In this document: piece after piece, positions 22,266 to 35,084 of the stretch
How positions within the stretch are numbered: the stretch's first letter is position 1
How the letters are laid out: each line of letters opens with the position of its first letter
NCBI GenBank assembly: GCA_009667805.1
Contig: CM019067.1
Span: forward strand, 71,628,997-71,692,996
Source of the DNA: Leptobrachium leishanense
Taxonomy: Eukaryota > Chordata > Amphibia > Anura > Megophryidae
Direction of reading: 5' to 3'
DNA length: 64,000 nucleotides
Program-made: the position numbers and the translations under genes
Notes under the pieces: model-generated
What the model was told of the DNA's origin: nothing
The model's input: the letters and a program-made list of their open reading frames with translations, nothing else
Database searches by the model: none

Positions 22266-22425
22266 TATTCTGTGATACCTCTCCAGTCCTAAACACGCAA
22301 AGTGACACATCAAAAGACCCACACAGACAATCTGACATAACTAATGCTTATATTGAGAAACACACACTCACTCACTCTTAACCCAAAAGTACTGATCAGG
22401 GTTTTATGTAAACGAACCAATAAAA
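21015..22425. other. Unrecognised AT-rich DNA with simple repeats
   Basis: Simple repeats: (TG)n at about 22085-22100 and (TA)n then T-run at about 22234-22266. Nothing else recognised. Confidence 0.4.
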
Positions 22426-22429
22426 TGAA

Positions 22430-22640
22430 AGGGTCTATTCACAATGCACTTTGTGTGTTGGCCCATTTCTCCACACTGCATTGATTCCATTTTGCCGACA
22501 ATACAGTGAATTCACTATTTATTGACGTCGGCGAATTGGCTGCTGCAATTCACCTCAGACTGAAGTGGGCATGTGCTGGCTGAGAGGCTGCTCCCCAATG
22601 TCACGCGATTCAATATGATGACACGCCCAGAAGCCCTGCA
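22430..22640. mobile_element. Relative of the long gggttattcagag MITE
   Basis: It begins agggtctattcacaatgc and includes gattccattttgccgacaat, acagtgaattcact and gacgtcggcgaattggc, shared with 13.99-14.5 kb. Partial, in the same orientation. Confidence 0.45.
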
Positions 22641-24855
22641 CCCCTGAAGACGATGAGATTCACCACATAAAAGACCAACAGACGGGTGAGTCGTTGCTCA
22701 TTTATTTTGCTATAATATCAAGCAGTTATTACTGTTGCTGCCTCCCCTTAACTGATCTTCCATTGCCAACCCCTGCTTACTTCTAGGCCTACTGCTGATC
22801 GCCACCTGCCACCGCCTGCTATTGTTCAACTCAATCCTGTTTGCCGACCACCTATTGACCCATCGTTCCCATCTACCGTCATCCTGTCTGATGCCTGTCT
22901 TACGAGATTTATTTGCCTGTCTACCGACCAAGCTGTAAACTGTTCGCCTGTATATACACAGCCATCTTGCTCCAGCTTGCTTACTTATGCTTACACTATT
23001 ACTGCTATATGTTGTCATGCTGTCAGTCATATATACACATCTATTCATGTACATCATCGTGTTCATCGATGACCATCATACCAGCCTGGAGTCACTATCA
23101 CTTCTGAGAGAGCTGTGATTCATCTGTATAGCCTCTCAGGCAAGTGGTTGCTCCATACAGGTCGCCATCTCTGCACAGCGGTTCTTTTTCTTGAAACCGA
23201 GTCGTGACAACTGTACACTGGGTCATGCAGGTAAAAGTATTTAAAAAATGGTAGTAATAGGAAATTTATAGGATATCTTATAGGTTTACCTGTCCATCTT
23301 GCTACACCATACCTTTTTCTCAGGCTCACCATCGTGTGAGGCTCAAACGTAGACTATGACCATTGTCTGTGGTCTTAAGATAATAGTGATAACTTGCTAT
23401 ATTTAACTAGTTTCTGTCCTTTTTTTATTTTTTTATCTGTTACACCATGCTACACTAGCTGCAACACAAAGAAGACCTTAGGTATTGTGAACAAATGGAA
23501 CTTAAGCGACCGACCATGGTGCTCCATTGACCAGAAGCAAGAGCCACTGTGCCGTGATTTAACTGCCGTGCCATGACTGCAATTTTCAAAAGATTAGCAT
23601 GTTCTTTTTTTTTTAACAACGGGGTGTGACACAGGTTCATGTTGTTGGTTTTTTCCCAGAAAATTAGCTTATCCACTTAGAAGGTGTGGACTCTCTGTAA
23701 TCAATAGGATATGAAAAGTTTGTCTCATACGATTTATTTAATCGTTGATGGGTTCTCTTGTTTCAAGATTACCGAATGTTTGCAAAACATCAAATTGTTG
23801 TAATTTCAAGATTTGTATAGTTTTAAGCTCAAGCTGTTTACCTAGTATAACAGGTTTACAATCCACAAGGTAGACACAGCATATATGTATATCCATTCAA
23901 GTCTCAATAGCTGACACGTGCTTAAGGCTATAGCTTAATCTTGCATGGGTGGGTTTAAAATACTTATTAAAGTACATCACTTTTAAGGTGGTTCCTCAAG
24001 GCAATTGTTATGAGAAATTAAAGATTATTTCCTGCTCAAGTATTATTACAGGAGGTATTTAATGCTGCAATTAACTTTAAGTTGCAACAAATTGCTGTTT
24101 CACACAGTTAGCGATGGTGACGTGGAAAAAGTCGACGAAAATGGGGAGGGGACACTCAATTATGCTACTCGGCACAGTTTCTTTCTAAATAACCGTCTTT
24201 GACCTAATATTTGCCTGTTTCTCAGCAAAACTCACTTTTTAAAGGATAGTATAAACTTTAGAAGGTTTACGTACACCAATCATCAGGGAGAAAAATCCTA
24301 AAATAGGTGAAATAACAAAATTGCAATTTTACTCACTGCACAGGGATAAAATAAGACCGTGGTAAAAAAAAACAAAAAAAAAAACATAAAATAAAATTTA
24401 AAGAAATTGAGTTTTTAAAATAAAAAAAATCAGTAACGTTAGACACAAAAATAGGATTTAAAGCTCTAAATGGAACTTGCTGGAAAATGTCTTCTATATA
24501 TTGAGACGAAACCAATTACATAATCTAACACATTCAACTTCCTCACCATGGACAATGTGTCCCACACGTCAGTGTTTTTTTTGCTGTGGACTGGATATGT
24601 CATCCGTGTCACTTCCTTTTCCGTCAGCGTCATGGCATTTTGTGTCTCCTCTACCCTACCCCCGAATGGCCTGCTCATCAATGTGGAAATCCGCTGACTC
24701 TTAACTCCAGCAGAGCTGAAGAAAGTTTGGCGCTAGAGGCAGGTGTCCTTTGGACACCACAAAGTCAAGTGAGCTGTCAATGGCAAAGCATTTCCACTAT
24801 TGCCAAACATGACCATGTAAAATATGAAAAGAATAAGAAAAAAAAATTGTTCAAC
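22641..24855. other. Unrecognised DNA
   Basis: Includes a C/T-rich stretch at 22730-23110 and a poly-A/T-rich block at 24360-24430. Short frames on both strands are not recognisable and have no splice context. Confidence 0.35.
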
Positions 24856-25105
24856 ACAGTGGCATTGTCCACTTTTTACCTATAAAGTGAACAAAGCCCT
24901 GCCATCGGTCACCTTCTCATTTCCATTGACAGACTTGTAATATACGTTCCCGAGTGGGGGGGGGGGTTCTGTGGGTGGAATAATGTCACCAACCCACCAT
25001 ATAGATCCCCTTACCTCTTTTGCTACAAGGCCACATACCCACAAGACATACTGTTGGAAAGAATAGGGCCTGATGTTTCCAGTGATTTTCAGGGTTTTAT
25101 ACACA

Positions 25106-25285
25106 AAGGGTTATTCAGAGAGGGGTGAAAACCTTGAATTAGCAAGAGATGAGAACAATCTAGAACAAATAGCCAATTTGCAAAGTGAGATAAATGGGAA
25201 AAAAAATTTAGTTTGACTCTTTTGACCTAGAATTTTCAATTCTCTAGTCATTCTCAAGGTTTTCACCTCTCTCTGAATAACCCTG
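25106..25285. mobile_element. 180-bp palindromic MITE (gggttattcagag family)
   Basis: Ends aagggttattcagagagg / cctctctctgaataaccctg, inner ttttgacctagaattttca. Same family as 5122-5293 and 43045-43235. The first base is mutated and the target duplication is not exact (aca / ata). Confidence 0.75.
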
Positions 25286-25621
25286 ATAGTCATTTTATTC
25301 ATGAAAAACAATGAATCAATGAATGCTAATGAAAAATGTTGTTATTTCCTTAGAAAAGCCAGCAATAGGTACTTCATTCCTTTTTTTTATTTTTATTTTA
25401 TTTCTATACTTGTACCCCATAGAATATATAACTACAAAGGTTTGGTTGAAAAAAAAATGTCTAAAAATTTTATTTATATTTTGTAGACCATTGAAACCTA
25501 ATCCAAATTTTATTTTTTGACATTTTTTTTTATGTAGCATTTTGACGTGATATGGCATATACACAAAAACAAAATACAGTATAATTTTTTGGCTTCTACT
25601 ATAAAACATGACTTCAAATAG

Positions 25622-26286
25622 GGTAAAACTCCCCCGTAAAGAGGAACTATCCCTCCTAATATTGTAAACACATTTCTTTATTGATGATTAAATTAAAATG
25701 ATTACCTTTATTAAAACAACCACAGGTCATCCAAATGACCAAAATGACTAGTTGATTAGTTGCAGGGGAGGGATTTAATTCCTACCTTTGTATTATTCAT
25801 TGAAATTTCTGGTTTTAATACTAATAAAGAGATATGGTTGTGACATCCTAGACACGAGCGTTTGGAGGTTATTTTTGTTGATGCAATAGCTGTGAACACA
25901 GGGAACATAAGGAATGTGTATAAACTAAACATGTATGAATAATAACTTAATTGAATGTAGTTTTACACATGTCTGTGTTGCTAATAATGCCTGAATATTC
26001 CAACAGCTATTTGGAACCAACACAGCTTTAACTCCAAACCAACGGGTTATAATTGCCTAAAGTTGAGTCATTTTGGTCATTTGGATGACCTGTGGTTGTT
26101 TTAATAATAAAGGTTATCATTTTAATTTAATAATCAATAAAGAAATGTGTTTACAATATTAGGAGGGATAGTTCCTCTTTACTGGGGAGTTTTACCCAAT
26201 TTAAATTAGGTGTTTAGTCACCTTATCTCGTCCATCATTTCTCAAGCTGCAGGGGAGGGATTTGATTCCTACCTTTGTATTATTCA
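25622..26286. mobile_element. Fold-back insertion with 14-bp duplication
   Basis: The 14-bp direct repeat atgacttcaaatag flanks the segment at 25608-25621 and 26287-26300. The outer arms, about 25622-25750 and 26064-26205, are inverted copies of each other (ggtaaaactcccc..., ggaactatccctcctaatat, aaccacaggtcatccaaatg). A 42-bp direct repeat (tgcaggggagggatttaatt, ending in cctacctttgtattattca) occurs at about 25760-25802 and 26247-26286, the second forming the right end. The duplication length points to target-primed retroposition rather than a cut-and-paste element. Confidence 0.65.
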
Positions 26287-26347
26287 ATGACTTCAAATAG
26301 CTTTTACACAAAATTGGCTAAAAATGTGCTCAGCAGTGAAAGGTTAA

Positions 26348-27050
26348 TGAATGTCCACCAGCTTTTTACAATATTAAAGGGACATTCTAGCGTCAAAATA
26401 ACATGAACAATTTTTATGGATTATGCAATTTTGGAACAAACACTCCACCTGAAGTTTAACCTATGCAGAGGTACAAAGCCAATGAGTGCACGTGTTGGCC
26501 CCATCCCACCCCCAGTACACAAACAACATGACATATGATTCTGACACTGCAATAACCCTGTAGCACTTTAAAAAAAAATAGAAATGCAAAATAAAGAGAA
26601 GTAAATTAACTACTGATCAATAGCCTCTTCACTGCTACGATCAAAATAACTTGGGTCTTCAAAGGCACTATCTGGTGGCCATTATCAAGTTATCTCGATC
26701 TGAAGCTATGCAGGACAAAAGTAAATTATATTAATTTGTTGTAAAAGAATTTTGTTTGGGGGTACCTTCTGGAGCCCAAAAACAAAGTTTTAGCCCTGTG
26801 TGCATAATGCCCAAGGTGTTAAACTGTTTAAAATCTTATCAAGCTTCAGTAGCTGATTCACAGAGCCTTGCACTGCACTTCCAAACGCAGTTACGCCTTT
26901 TGGCCAGCAGATGGCGACATCTGCCTGTGAAATAGGTTATTAAAGTAAGAAATACATTAGGAATATTCCCAAATATTTCTTATTGTATAATTACTTTAAA
27001 ATGTTTTTATAAAAAACTGTATTCTTGGAAAACCACTTGGTAGTGAAAGT
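26348..27050. other. Unrecognised DNA
   Basis: The short aaagggacattctagcgtca near 26380 is reminiscent of a dispersed repeat end but could not be placed. No gene seen. Confidence 0.35.
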
Positions 27051-27051
27051 G

Positions 27052-28298
27052 TTAACCACTTCGCTGCGGAGGACGCGCTCAGCGTGTCCTGCCGCAGGAA
27101 GGGTTGGCTGCGGAGGACGCGCTGAGCGCGTCCTCCCGAAGCAGCCTGCGATCGGCCGGATTCCGGCCGATCGCTGTGCTTCCCGGTGCGGGCTGACATC
27201 TTGGATGTCAGCCCGTCAAACCGGGACCGCCGCGGGCACAATAGATGTCATCGCGGTGGCGCGATGACATCTATTTCAGGCGCCCCCCCGCGTGTGCGGA
27301 GGAGGCGCCTGAAAGGGAGGGGGGGAGGTCCTTCGGACCTCTCTCCCTCCCGATTGCGGGGGTCCTGAGCTTAATGCCAGGCACTGTTTGGAAGGGCACA
27401 TCCTGCCCTTCCAAATGGTACCTGGCATTAACCCCTGGGGAGCCGGATCACGAATCGGCGCTGAAAAGCGCCGGTTCGTGATCCTTTCCCGGAGCTGGCC
27501 GACATCTTGGATGTCGGCCAAGCCTCCGGGAACTCCCTCTGAGGACTGGCGTCATCGTGCATAGCACAATGACGCCAGTCCTGGAGTTAACCCCTAGCTG
27601 CCACCAATGGTGGAGATAGGGGGTTCCAATGAACCCCCTATCTCCCGATCTGTGGCAGCTAGGGGTTAAAGTTTGGTACTGTTGGATCGGCAAGAGCATG
27701 GCCGTTCCAACGATACCAAACACGACTGTGAAAAAAGTTTTTTTAAAAAAATAAAAATTAAAAATAAAAAAATATATATATTTTAAAACAAAATTATAAA
27801 AAAAAAATAAACAATTTTTTTTTCTTTTTTTTGGTTTGTTAATGCAGCAATATTGTTCCCATTTCAATTATAATGTGAACAATGATGCTGCACTAACGAT
27901 TTTTGTATGCGGTGCGTTTGTTAAAAATTGCGTAATTTTCCCCCAAAAAAATGTAACGAGACCCCATTTCTAATTTTTTTAACAAGCGCACCCCATACAA
28001 AATATAACCGCAATTGCTCACATCTTAAAATGTGAAAAAAAAACACTTTACACGTTGTAAATTTTTGAAAATTCATATTTTATTGCATTTTTTGTTATAA
28101 TATACAGACAGGTCATGACGTATACATATAATAATGACATATTATGAATCTACCGAGTCTGACGGAAAGAACGATATATAATATGTCTGGGTCATATACT
28201 AAAATAAGCCTTCAAAACACGTTTAAACATGATGAGCAAAACCGGTAAAAATGACCTCAGCACAGAGGCGGGAAAAGCCTCAGCAGTGAAAGGGTTAA
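27052..28298. mobile_element. TTAA-flanked element with multi-hairpin cargo
   Basis: The element 27056-28294 is flanked by TTAA at 27052-27055 and 28295-28298. The termini ccacttcgctgcggagg and cctcagcagtgaaaggg belong to the same family as 7732-7981. The left 600 bp is a run of GC-rich hairpins (entered separately). The right 600 bp is AT-rich and shared with 40616-41272 (for example catgacgtatacatataata and gaatctaccgagtctg). No transposase is encoded; the 139- and 81-residue frames fall on hairpins. Piggybac-like by target and ends. Confidence 0.85.
27066..27669. repeat. Array of about twelve consecutive different hairpins
   Basis: Inverted repeats follow one another almost without gaps, each with a different sequence. 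Positions: 27066-27095; 27106-27146; 27149-27173 (12-bp perfect arms cgatcggccgga); 27182-27225; 27241-27274 (15-bp perfect arms atagatgtcatcgcg); 27277-27311; 27315-27351; 27372-27430; 27445-27484 (17 of 18 paired); 27488-27530; 27542-27582 (18 of 19 paired); 27587-27669 (18-bp perfect arms starting TTAACCCC). The last is itself bounded by TTAA. Neither strand has coding evidence. Confidence 0.9.
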
Positions 28299-28398
28299 AG
28301 AGAATATGTATACCTTAAAAAAAGGGATGCAGTTGCTGATCTTCACCTCCACCTATTTCTTTAAAATGTATTTAAAGTTTTGTGTGACGTGATAAAAC

Positions 28399-29071
28399 TA
28401 GGGATGCACCGTTGCCGATACTAGTATCAGTATTGGTGCCTGTATCCTGTCATTTTCACAATACCTCTACCAATGCCCAGAAGCAGCGCTGGGCTGGCTT
28501 GCCGGGATCTGAGGGGCTGGGGTTGCTGGCAGAATGCATTAACAGCATTTCCCCAGCATTCCACTCCAGCTGGCCGCAATCCACCGAGTGGCTGCCAGGC
28601 TGTGACGCCTCTAGCCACGAGACCTCTCCAAGATCTTGCGAGAACATTTCACAGTCTTCACAAGCCGACAGCCACTTAGTGAATCGAGACCAGGCGGAGG
28701 GGAATGTTGGTGGAATGCTGTTAATGCATTCTGCCAGCACCCCAGTGTCTGAGGTCGGTGGGGGGGCATACATGTGTCTGAGGTCTGGTGTGGGTATACA
28801 TCTTTATCTGAGGTGAGGTCTCGTGTCTGTGTGGTCAGGCTGTGTGCAGGCCTGTGTAGTGGGTAAATGGGGTGCCTGGCCGTACATTTTAATATTAATT
28901 TTAATATTAACATAAATCGGACAGGCTTTCAGTGAAATCCTAAATTATTTATTGGAAAGCTGTCACATGACTTTAAATAAACGTATCAGTATTCTGTATT
29001 GGTGAGTACCTGGAAAAAAGTACCAGTACTCGTGCTCAGTCTTTTAAAAAAATGGTATCCGTGCCTCCTTA
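28399..29071. mobile_element. hAT MITE, gggatgcaccg family
   Basis: Starts tagggatgcaccgttgccga and ends atggtatccgtgcctcctta. Flanks gataaaac (28391-28398) and gtttaaac (29072-29079) agree at 6 of 8 positions. Inside, about 28517-28560 and 28704-28745 form an inverted repeat (ggttgctggcagaatgcatt and its complement). The 134-residue frame crosses this inverted repeat and is not a gene. Confidence 0.75.
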
Positions 29072-29097
29072 GTTTAAACCCACTTTTAGTAATGCAC

Positions 29098-29231
29098 CAG
29101 GGGTCAGCAACCTTAGCCTCCAGATGTTCTGTAACTACATTTCTGATGAGGCTCAGACAATTTAATGAGTACTAGGGCATCATGTGAGATGTAGTTTAAA
29201 AACCTCTGGAGGGTAGGGTTGCTGACCCCTG
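29098..29231. mobile_element. 134-bp hAT-type MITE
   Basis: Terminal inverted repeats caggggtcagcaacctta / agggttgctgacccctg. Inner ctccagatgttctgtaacta pairs with a matching region at the right. No clear target duplication. Similar to 11180-11326. Confidence 0.75.
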
Positions 29232-29234
29232 CCC

Positions 29235-29815
29235 TAGATTGTCGGTGTGTATGGTTAGCATGCACACAGCCAATCATAAACATCGAGAAGCAGTATGAGC
29301 TTCCTGATTGAAACTGCAGATTCCTCAAATTATGTCCGTGCACAATAGCTTTTGACCCTGACCTCTGGAAGGCTGTCCAGGGCTCTCGACTGACTGTCCT
29401 TAGAGTAGAGGTGAGACATCCTCATTGAAGCACAATCCCAGAAGCCAGAAACCGCTATGAAGGGAGTGAAAAGGGCACATACTCCTACCAATATGGCCCC
29501 TTAACGTAAGTGGCCTCGGTGTAGCTATTGACATTAACTGACCTAGCATTGCAAATGATTGAATTAAATATGATCATATTATGTATAAAGAAGCTGTAAA
29601 GGAATCACAATATAAGCAGTGTTGCACAAATCTATTGGGTATCTTACACAGAATATTGATATCTGTGGTAGAATAAGTAATATTATTTCGGCAGAATCTG
29701 AAAAAGTGGCGAAATAATAGTGACAACACTTACATTTTATGTATTTTCTCTAGAATTATAGTATCAAATTGATTAGACCAGACTAAAACATCTGTTGTTG
29801 TTATGCCGTTTGGAA
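29235..29815. other. Unrecognised DNA
   Basis: No feature recognised. Confidence 0.35.
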
Positions 29816-29819
29816 AAAA

Positions 29820-30095
29820 AAAAGGTAATTTAGAGGTGAGAATCTTTGCACCTAGACATTAGTTTTTAATTCAATATCTAATAAACCGCTGCTTATAATA
29901 TTCTGCAGTAAAGAGTCTCTTTATTTCTAGATTTTTTAGTATTTTTTAAGCATTTTTTATACTTTTTTCAAAATTTCCTTTTTTTTCCGAACTCGAAGTG
30001 AACACACCCAAAAAGTTCGAAGTTCGCGAACTTTCGAACTGCCAAAGTTCGGGCCGAACTCCGAACCGTCGGAACCCGAACAGCTCATCCCTATT
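29820..30095. mobile_element. MITE fragments with TTCG-rich end
   Basis: The block ttcaatatctaataaaccg, then taaagagtctctttattt, recurs at 43.75 and 47.66 kb. It is followed by aagttcgaagttcgcgaact and cgaacagctcatccctatt, which looks like the right end of a TTCG-rich hAT MITE (ends ...catcccta). Two families appear joined. Confidence 0.5.
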
Positions 30096-30099
30096 CATA

Positions 30100-33000
30100 A
30101 ACTCATCAGCATCAATGTGTTAAAGGCACATTCTATGCCCCATGGCAATTTAATCAAACTTAAATGGTCATGCTGAGTTGAGAGTCCACTCTCGGGTTTC
30201 CTTCCACCTCAGAAGACGGTCCTTCACCTCGGGTTGGACAGCCTTCTAGGATTATAGACAACAATGCAAAGCACTTTGTAGTGCTCTTTGGCCGATGCAT
30301 CTCAAGCATTAAGAGACATCCAATTGGCAGAATTCTTGAGTAACTTATCTGCTTCAGGAAGAAGTGCTGTCATAGAAGAAGTGCACCGGTGAAGACCTGG
30401 GTGCTGATAACGAGGTGAGTTTTTTGCCGATTCTTAACCTGAGTTTTGGAGGAGTCCTGGATTTTTTTTTCTGATATTCGAGTCTAGTTACTTCAATGTT
30501 TTGGTATTGATGAATTTGACTGTATGTTTGGTTTTAAACCTTTTGTTTTTCAGCCTATACAATTATTGTGTATCTTTTATTCAAGCTGCCAGTTTTTGCT
30601 TATTTTTATGTATTTCCTTTTGTTAAATACTGTTATACAGACTGAATGAAGTGAGTGAAGACTCACATTAATTGCCATAACTACTCTCAATGATAATGTG
30701 GAAACAGAGGAAGGGATTGTAATGGATTGGTGTCACGGGAGCTGTGGAAAAGTTGAGGCGCATACAAGAGCAATGGAACAGTTCTTTGGCAACATGAGAT
30801 AGTTATATTGATAACGGCAAAGTTTGGGTGTAATGTTGCATTGGCATAATGGAAATGTAATGGGCTGTGACACAATGAGATGTATAAAGAGAAAGTAGCA
30901 TATGGGGTATATACAAGTGGGGCTTTGGCACAATCTGGGTGTAATAAAGCAAGGTATTACTAAATTGAACACAATTGTAATGCATGTTTTCTAGACGAAC
31001 CATCTCCTTAAATATCCAGTGGAAAGATTTGGCAATTTCAGTGTCTTATCAATATCCCATAAAATGAAGTATGTTGAAAATCACTGCTGTACGAGTTTGT
31101 ATGTTCTCGGTGTTCTAAAGCATTTTGTTTTGGCTTATGTCTAGGACTTTCCTACAGCTGAAGTATAATCTGGCCATTGACTCTTTGCTCATCCTCCATA
31201 GAGGTAAAGCAGCTGAATCTGAAGAGGCGTATGGAAACCACAGATAATGCTGGTTGCTGCATCTTTTATGCCTGCCATTTCAGGAATGGATTGCTCTTTT
31301 GGTTGGAATTGGTGAGATATGCACAAGGCATAGATTTCTCAGTAATGCGAAAGAAGAGCAACATTGTATTTGAGACTTGACAGGAAAAAAACAAAGCATA
31401 AGCTACAGAGTTTCTTTAAGCTATTGTTTGTTCTGATTGTTCTTTTTTTATTTATATCAGAGGAGGAAACTTTGCTATCATTGGCATGATGACCAAAGAA
31501 ATGCCTTAAAGACAGCATTAGACATACATGATATATTTTTGGCACCTCGCAAGTCATCTTTTCGCAACCAAAGGAAATTTTTTTCATGGTTTTTAAAACT
31601 CATAAAAGTTGTGAAACACACAAAAGCTAAACGGTAACCCTGTCGGCTAGAACTACAATTTGGTCGGATGTCATACTAGATGTCACCACAGGAATAGTAG
31701 GATTGGTGCCATGTCACCAAGTCAACACTCATCTGTGGTACTAAATGCCTGCAATTCAGTAATTATGTGCAAATAGCTTTTGATAATGGTAACAGATGCA
31801 CACATAACCAGGTGTTGGGAGCTGTGATAAGTGGCCAATAATATAATTAGCAGAAGACCTCGGGGATGCTAAACGATAATGAATATGATCGTGCTAATGA
31901 AATCGCTGCAGTAGCTTTCAAGCATCATTGTGAATTATATACAGGAAGCATAATGTAACTAAAGTCCTAATTGGTAAAAGGGTGAGTCCTAATTTGCAAA
32001 TTTGAAGTCTTAATTTGTAAATTGATTGTTTCTTGGGCATTGACATTAAGCTGCAACCTTGGTGGCTCTCATATGCCAACTTTCTTTTGTTATGTTCTTC
32101 GAATTGTGAAAAAAAAAGGAAGACCTTGAGAGCTTTTCTAGGGTTTATGAGAAACATGACAGCTTGTAACAAGCTGTGAACATAATGCGGTATAATTATG
32201 CATAATTATTTGACTATATAATCGTGCATGAGCTTTACATAAGCAGATACTCCTTGTTTTAGGAGAAGTGGAAACATAAACATATTAATCATGCGTTAAA
32301 ACTCCCAATACGCATGGTGTTCAACTTTAATCTACGTACAAAGCAAAAATGTTACATAAGCATCATTCCAAACTCCTGTGCATGTTGGTTTGAATGAGGT
32401 TCTTTGCACCTTCCTTTTGTCATAGAATGTAAATCCATTTGTCAAAATCTCTTAGTTGGGACTCACACTAACATGTATTTGAAGAGCTAATTGTTTTTTA
32501 TCATACAAAGGTTCTCCATGTGAATTATAAATACAAAATCACTTAGCTATCAAGCTAGGTGTCAACTGGTCCAACATTCCCAACAAGGGTAGCTCAAAGG
32601 GTTGGCACACAATTTCTAACCGGCAAATCGGGTAAGTCAAGTTTACTCTAGACCATGATGACAGAGAAATCTGAGCATCAGAGTACTCAGACAGATTAAA
32701 AAAAAAAATAGGTCATAGTCCATTTTTTCCAAGCAATGGCACTCTTCCACCTACCCCCTCGTTCTCGCTCATACCATCTCAGACTCAAGGAAGCGGAGTT
32801 CTGGGAAAATTAACCGCTACGGTTAATGACACCCATACTGGGTATCTCAAGATATGGACACTTTGGTTGGCATATGAAATCACTGGGGGTTGATTCGTTT
32901 TGTAACTGGTCTGGAAACCCCACAATTAAAGACCCATACCCCCACCCCATATTACATTTCATAATATTCACATGTTACAAGGAACTGGTTGGCAATAACT

Positions 33001-34400
33001 AAAGAAACCAACTACTAGATAGCTGATTACCATCCTCCCTCTGGCCGGATAAGACAGAGGAGGTCCCTGCTCTGACCTGTGGACACTGGCTTTCGGTAAC
33101 TTGAGATATTGGTCATCACCCTCCCAGCGTTTGTGACCCCAGTTTAGGGGATGCTCCAGATTGTATAAGGCATCCAGCACCAGGAAATCACTAATCTCTT
33201 ATAGGTAAGATGGTGTGGAACATCCAGCGTTCCAAAGCCACACACACTCATGGAGTCCCACAGCTTGTGTTGTTGTGGCATAAAAGGAGTATTACAAATA
33301 TGTATAATCTGTTAATTGTTACTCCAATAATTTGTTTTTTATTCTGTGACAATTTGGTCTTGATAGGGTCAGAACCTTTAATCCCCATTATCGTTATTTT
33401 GTGTGACTTCTAATTTATATTTAAAATATTAACTGTTATTTCACTACTGCTTTTCTGTTTGTTATTGCAGAAATATTCTATAGGAACATATAGTAAATTA
33501 TCTGTTACACATTTAGCATTTTCAATTAAATTTTCTAATTTAATGTGATTTTTTTTGCGATACTTAGAAAAATAAAATGTCTTTTCAAATGATTTATGCT
33601 AAAAAGGTCAGCTGATCTAGGAAGACAGATATTTACAGATATTTTCTGACTTTCATTGATTCAGTTTTAACAATTCACAACCGACACCTATAGTAACGGC
33701 TGTAACATTAGAATTTCGGCCCCTGGAAAACAAATAGTATGGCGACACATTTTGGTTATTCAAATATAATATTTTTTTTCTCCCTTCCTGTCCTTTCATA
33801 CCCAAATGTATTGACTATACCTCATCTATTTGCAGTTCTAAGTAACTATTATGTTTAGGGGTCAATAAATCACAAACTGCGTTCGATTTCCTTGCCTAAA
33901 AAGGGCAGCAATAACACAGATGTCACTGACATAGGACCAGAGAAATTAACAGTGTCACGGATAAACACTGGAGAAAGTTATGCATGTGAAGACAAACTAT
34001 GTCTGCAGAGGAGGTTGATTTAGATATATATCCTCATACATCTTTGTGCAGGTCTCCTGGGGGTTGTGGATTTCGACCGATATACCATTGGTATATTACT
34101 TTCTCAGTGTAAGGACAATTTTAATAAGACGAGCAATTTTAATTTGACATTCACAGCTTAATCTATAGATATAATAAATTGGTACCAATGTTCAAATGCA
34201 TTTTTATTAGTTATTTTATTAGGATTTAAAATAATAACACATAGATATTTACCTTCACAGAGCGCATAAATGAAATTCAATAGCATTTCTTAAAACAAGG
34301 ATTTTTAAAACATTGTTAATGAATATAACGCGGTGTTGCAGAAGGCATAGGAGATATGCAAGTGGAGCACTAACCGCTGAGCTATCTTTCAGTCATGCAG
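30100..34400. other. Unrecognised stretch, mostly unique-looking
   Basis: About 4.3 kb with no recognisable transposon ends except a possible dispersed repeat at 30110-30420 (aggcacattctatgcccca and following). Frames are short. Nothing resembles a known protein and no exon with good splice sites on both sides stood out. Confidence 0.35.
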
Positions 34401-35084
34401 CACAATGTATCTGTCACGGTGGCCCATATCCGGGGTTGCGCCGCTCCTTCGTCCGTGGTCGCAGTCGTAACGGCAGCCGATATCCGGAACGCCTTATTCC
34501 GGGGTGATGTTTTGCACCGGACAGAATTCGTGGAGGGCAGTGTTTGCCAACCATTGAGTCACAACATCCGCCAACCACTTCCGGAAGTCGAGTATAGCCG
34601 CGAATCAGATGTACAGGTCAGGAGTGGTACCCAATCACAGGGCTTGACCGGCGATCCTATAACAGAGCGGGGAGTCTCTTCTATCCTCCAATAGGAGGGC
34701 CTGTGGCTCCATTTAAGGTGCTTCCTTCCTCTCTGTCATCGCCCTAGCGTTGTTCTTTATACGCCTAGTGCCTTGTTGCGAAACTCTGTGATTATTATCT
34801 ATTGTCTTCCTGGTTATTCGATCCCAGCTTGTCTTGTTAATCCTGTCTTCTGGCACCCCAACATTTTGGCTTTGTTATACTGAACCTCTCCTTCCCTATT
34901 ACATTTTGGGGATTATTGTTCTAAACATTACTACTGATCATAACCCGGCTGTTATTAATGACCGGTTAGTCAGGGTATTTTGTGCCACCATATCCAGCTG
35001 GTTGCTTGACTGTGGCATCCCACCTATTTCCTGTGTCTTCTAAACATTACTACTGATCATAATCCAGCCGTTATTAAGGACCGG

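Larger units (their letters stand above)
24857..26347. mobile_element. TTAA-family element, split by two insertions
   Basis: The right end ctcagcagtgaaagg is followed by TTAA at 26344-26347. Interior blocks (ggcattgtccactttttacc, cttctcatttcc, the tataaaacatgacttcaaat region) match the TTAA elements at 40616-41272 and 27056-28294. The left end was not found. It is interrupted by a 180-bp MITE at 25106-25285 and a fold-back segment at 25622-26286. Confidence 0.55.

Noticed and set aside
27448..27867. 139-residue minus-strand frame
   Set aside because: It runs through hairpins and a poly-A/T region of a TTAA element.
28412..28816. 134-residue frame
   Set aside because: It crosses an inverted repeat inside a hAT MITE; the opposite strand is equally open.
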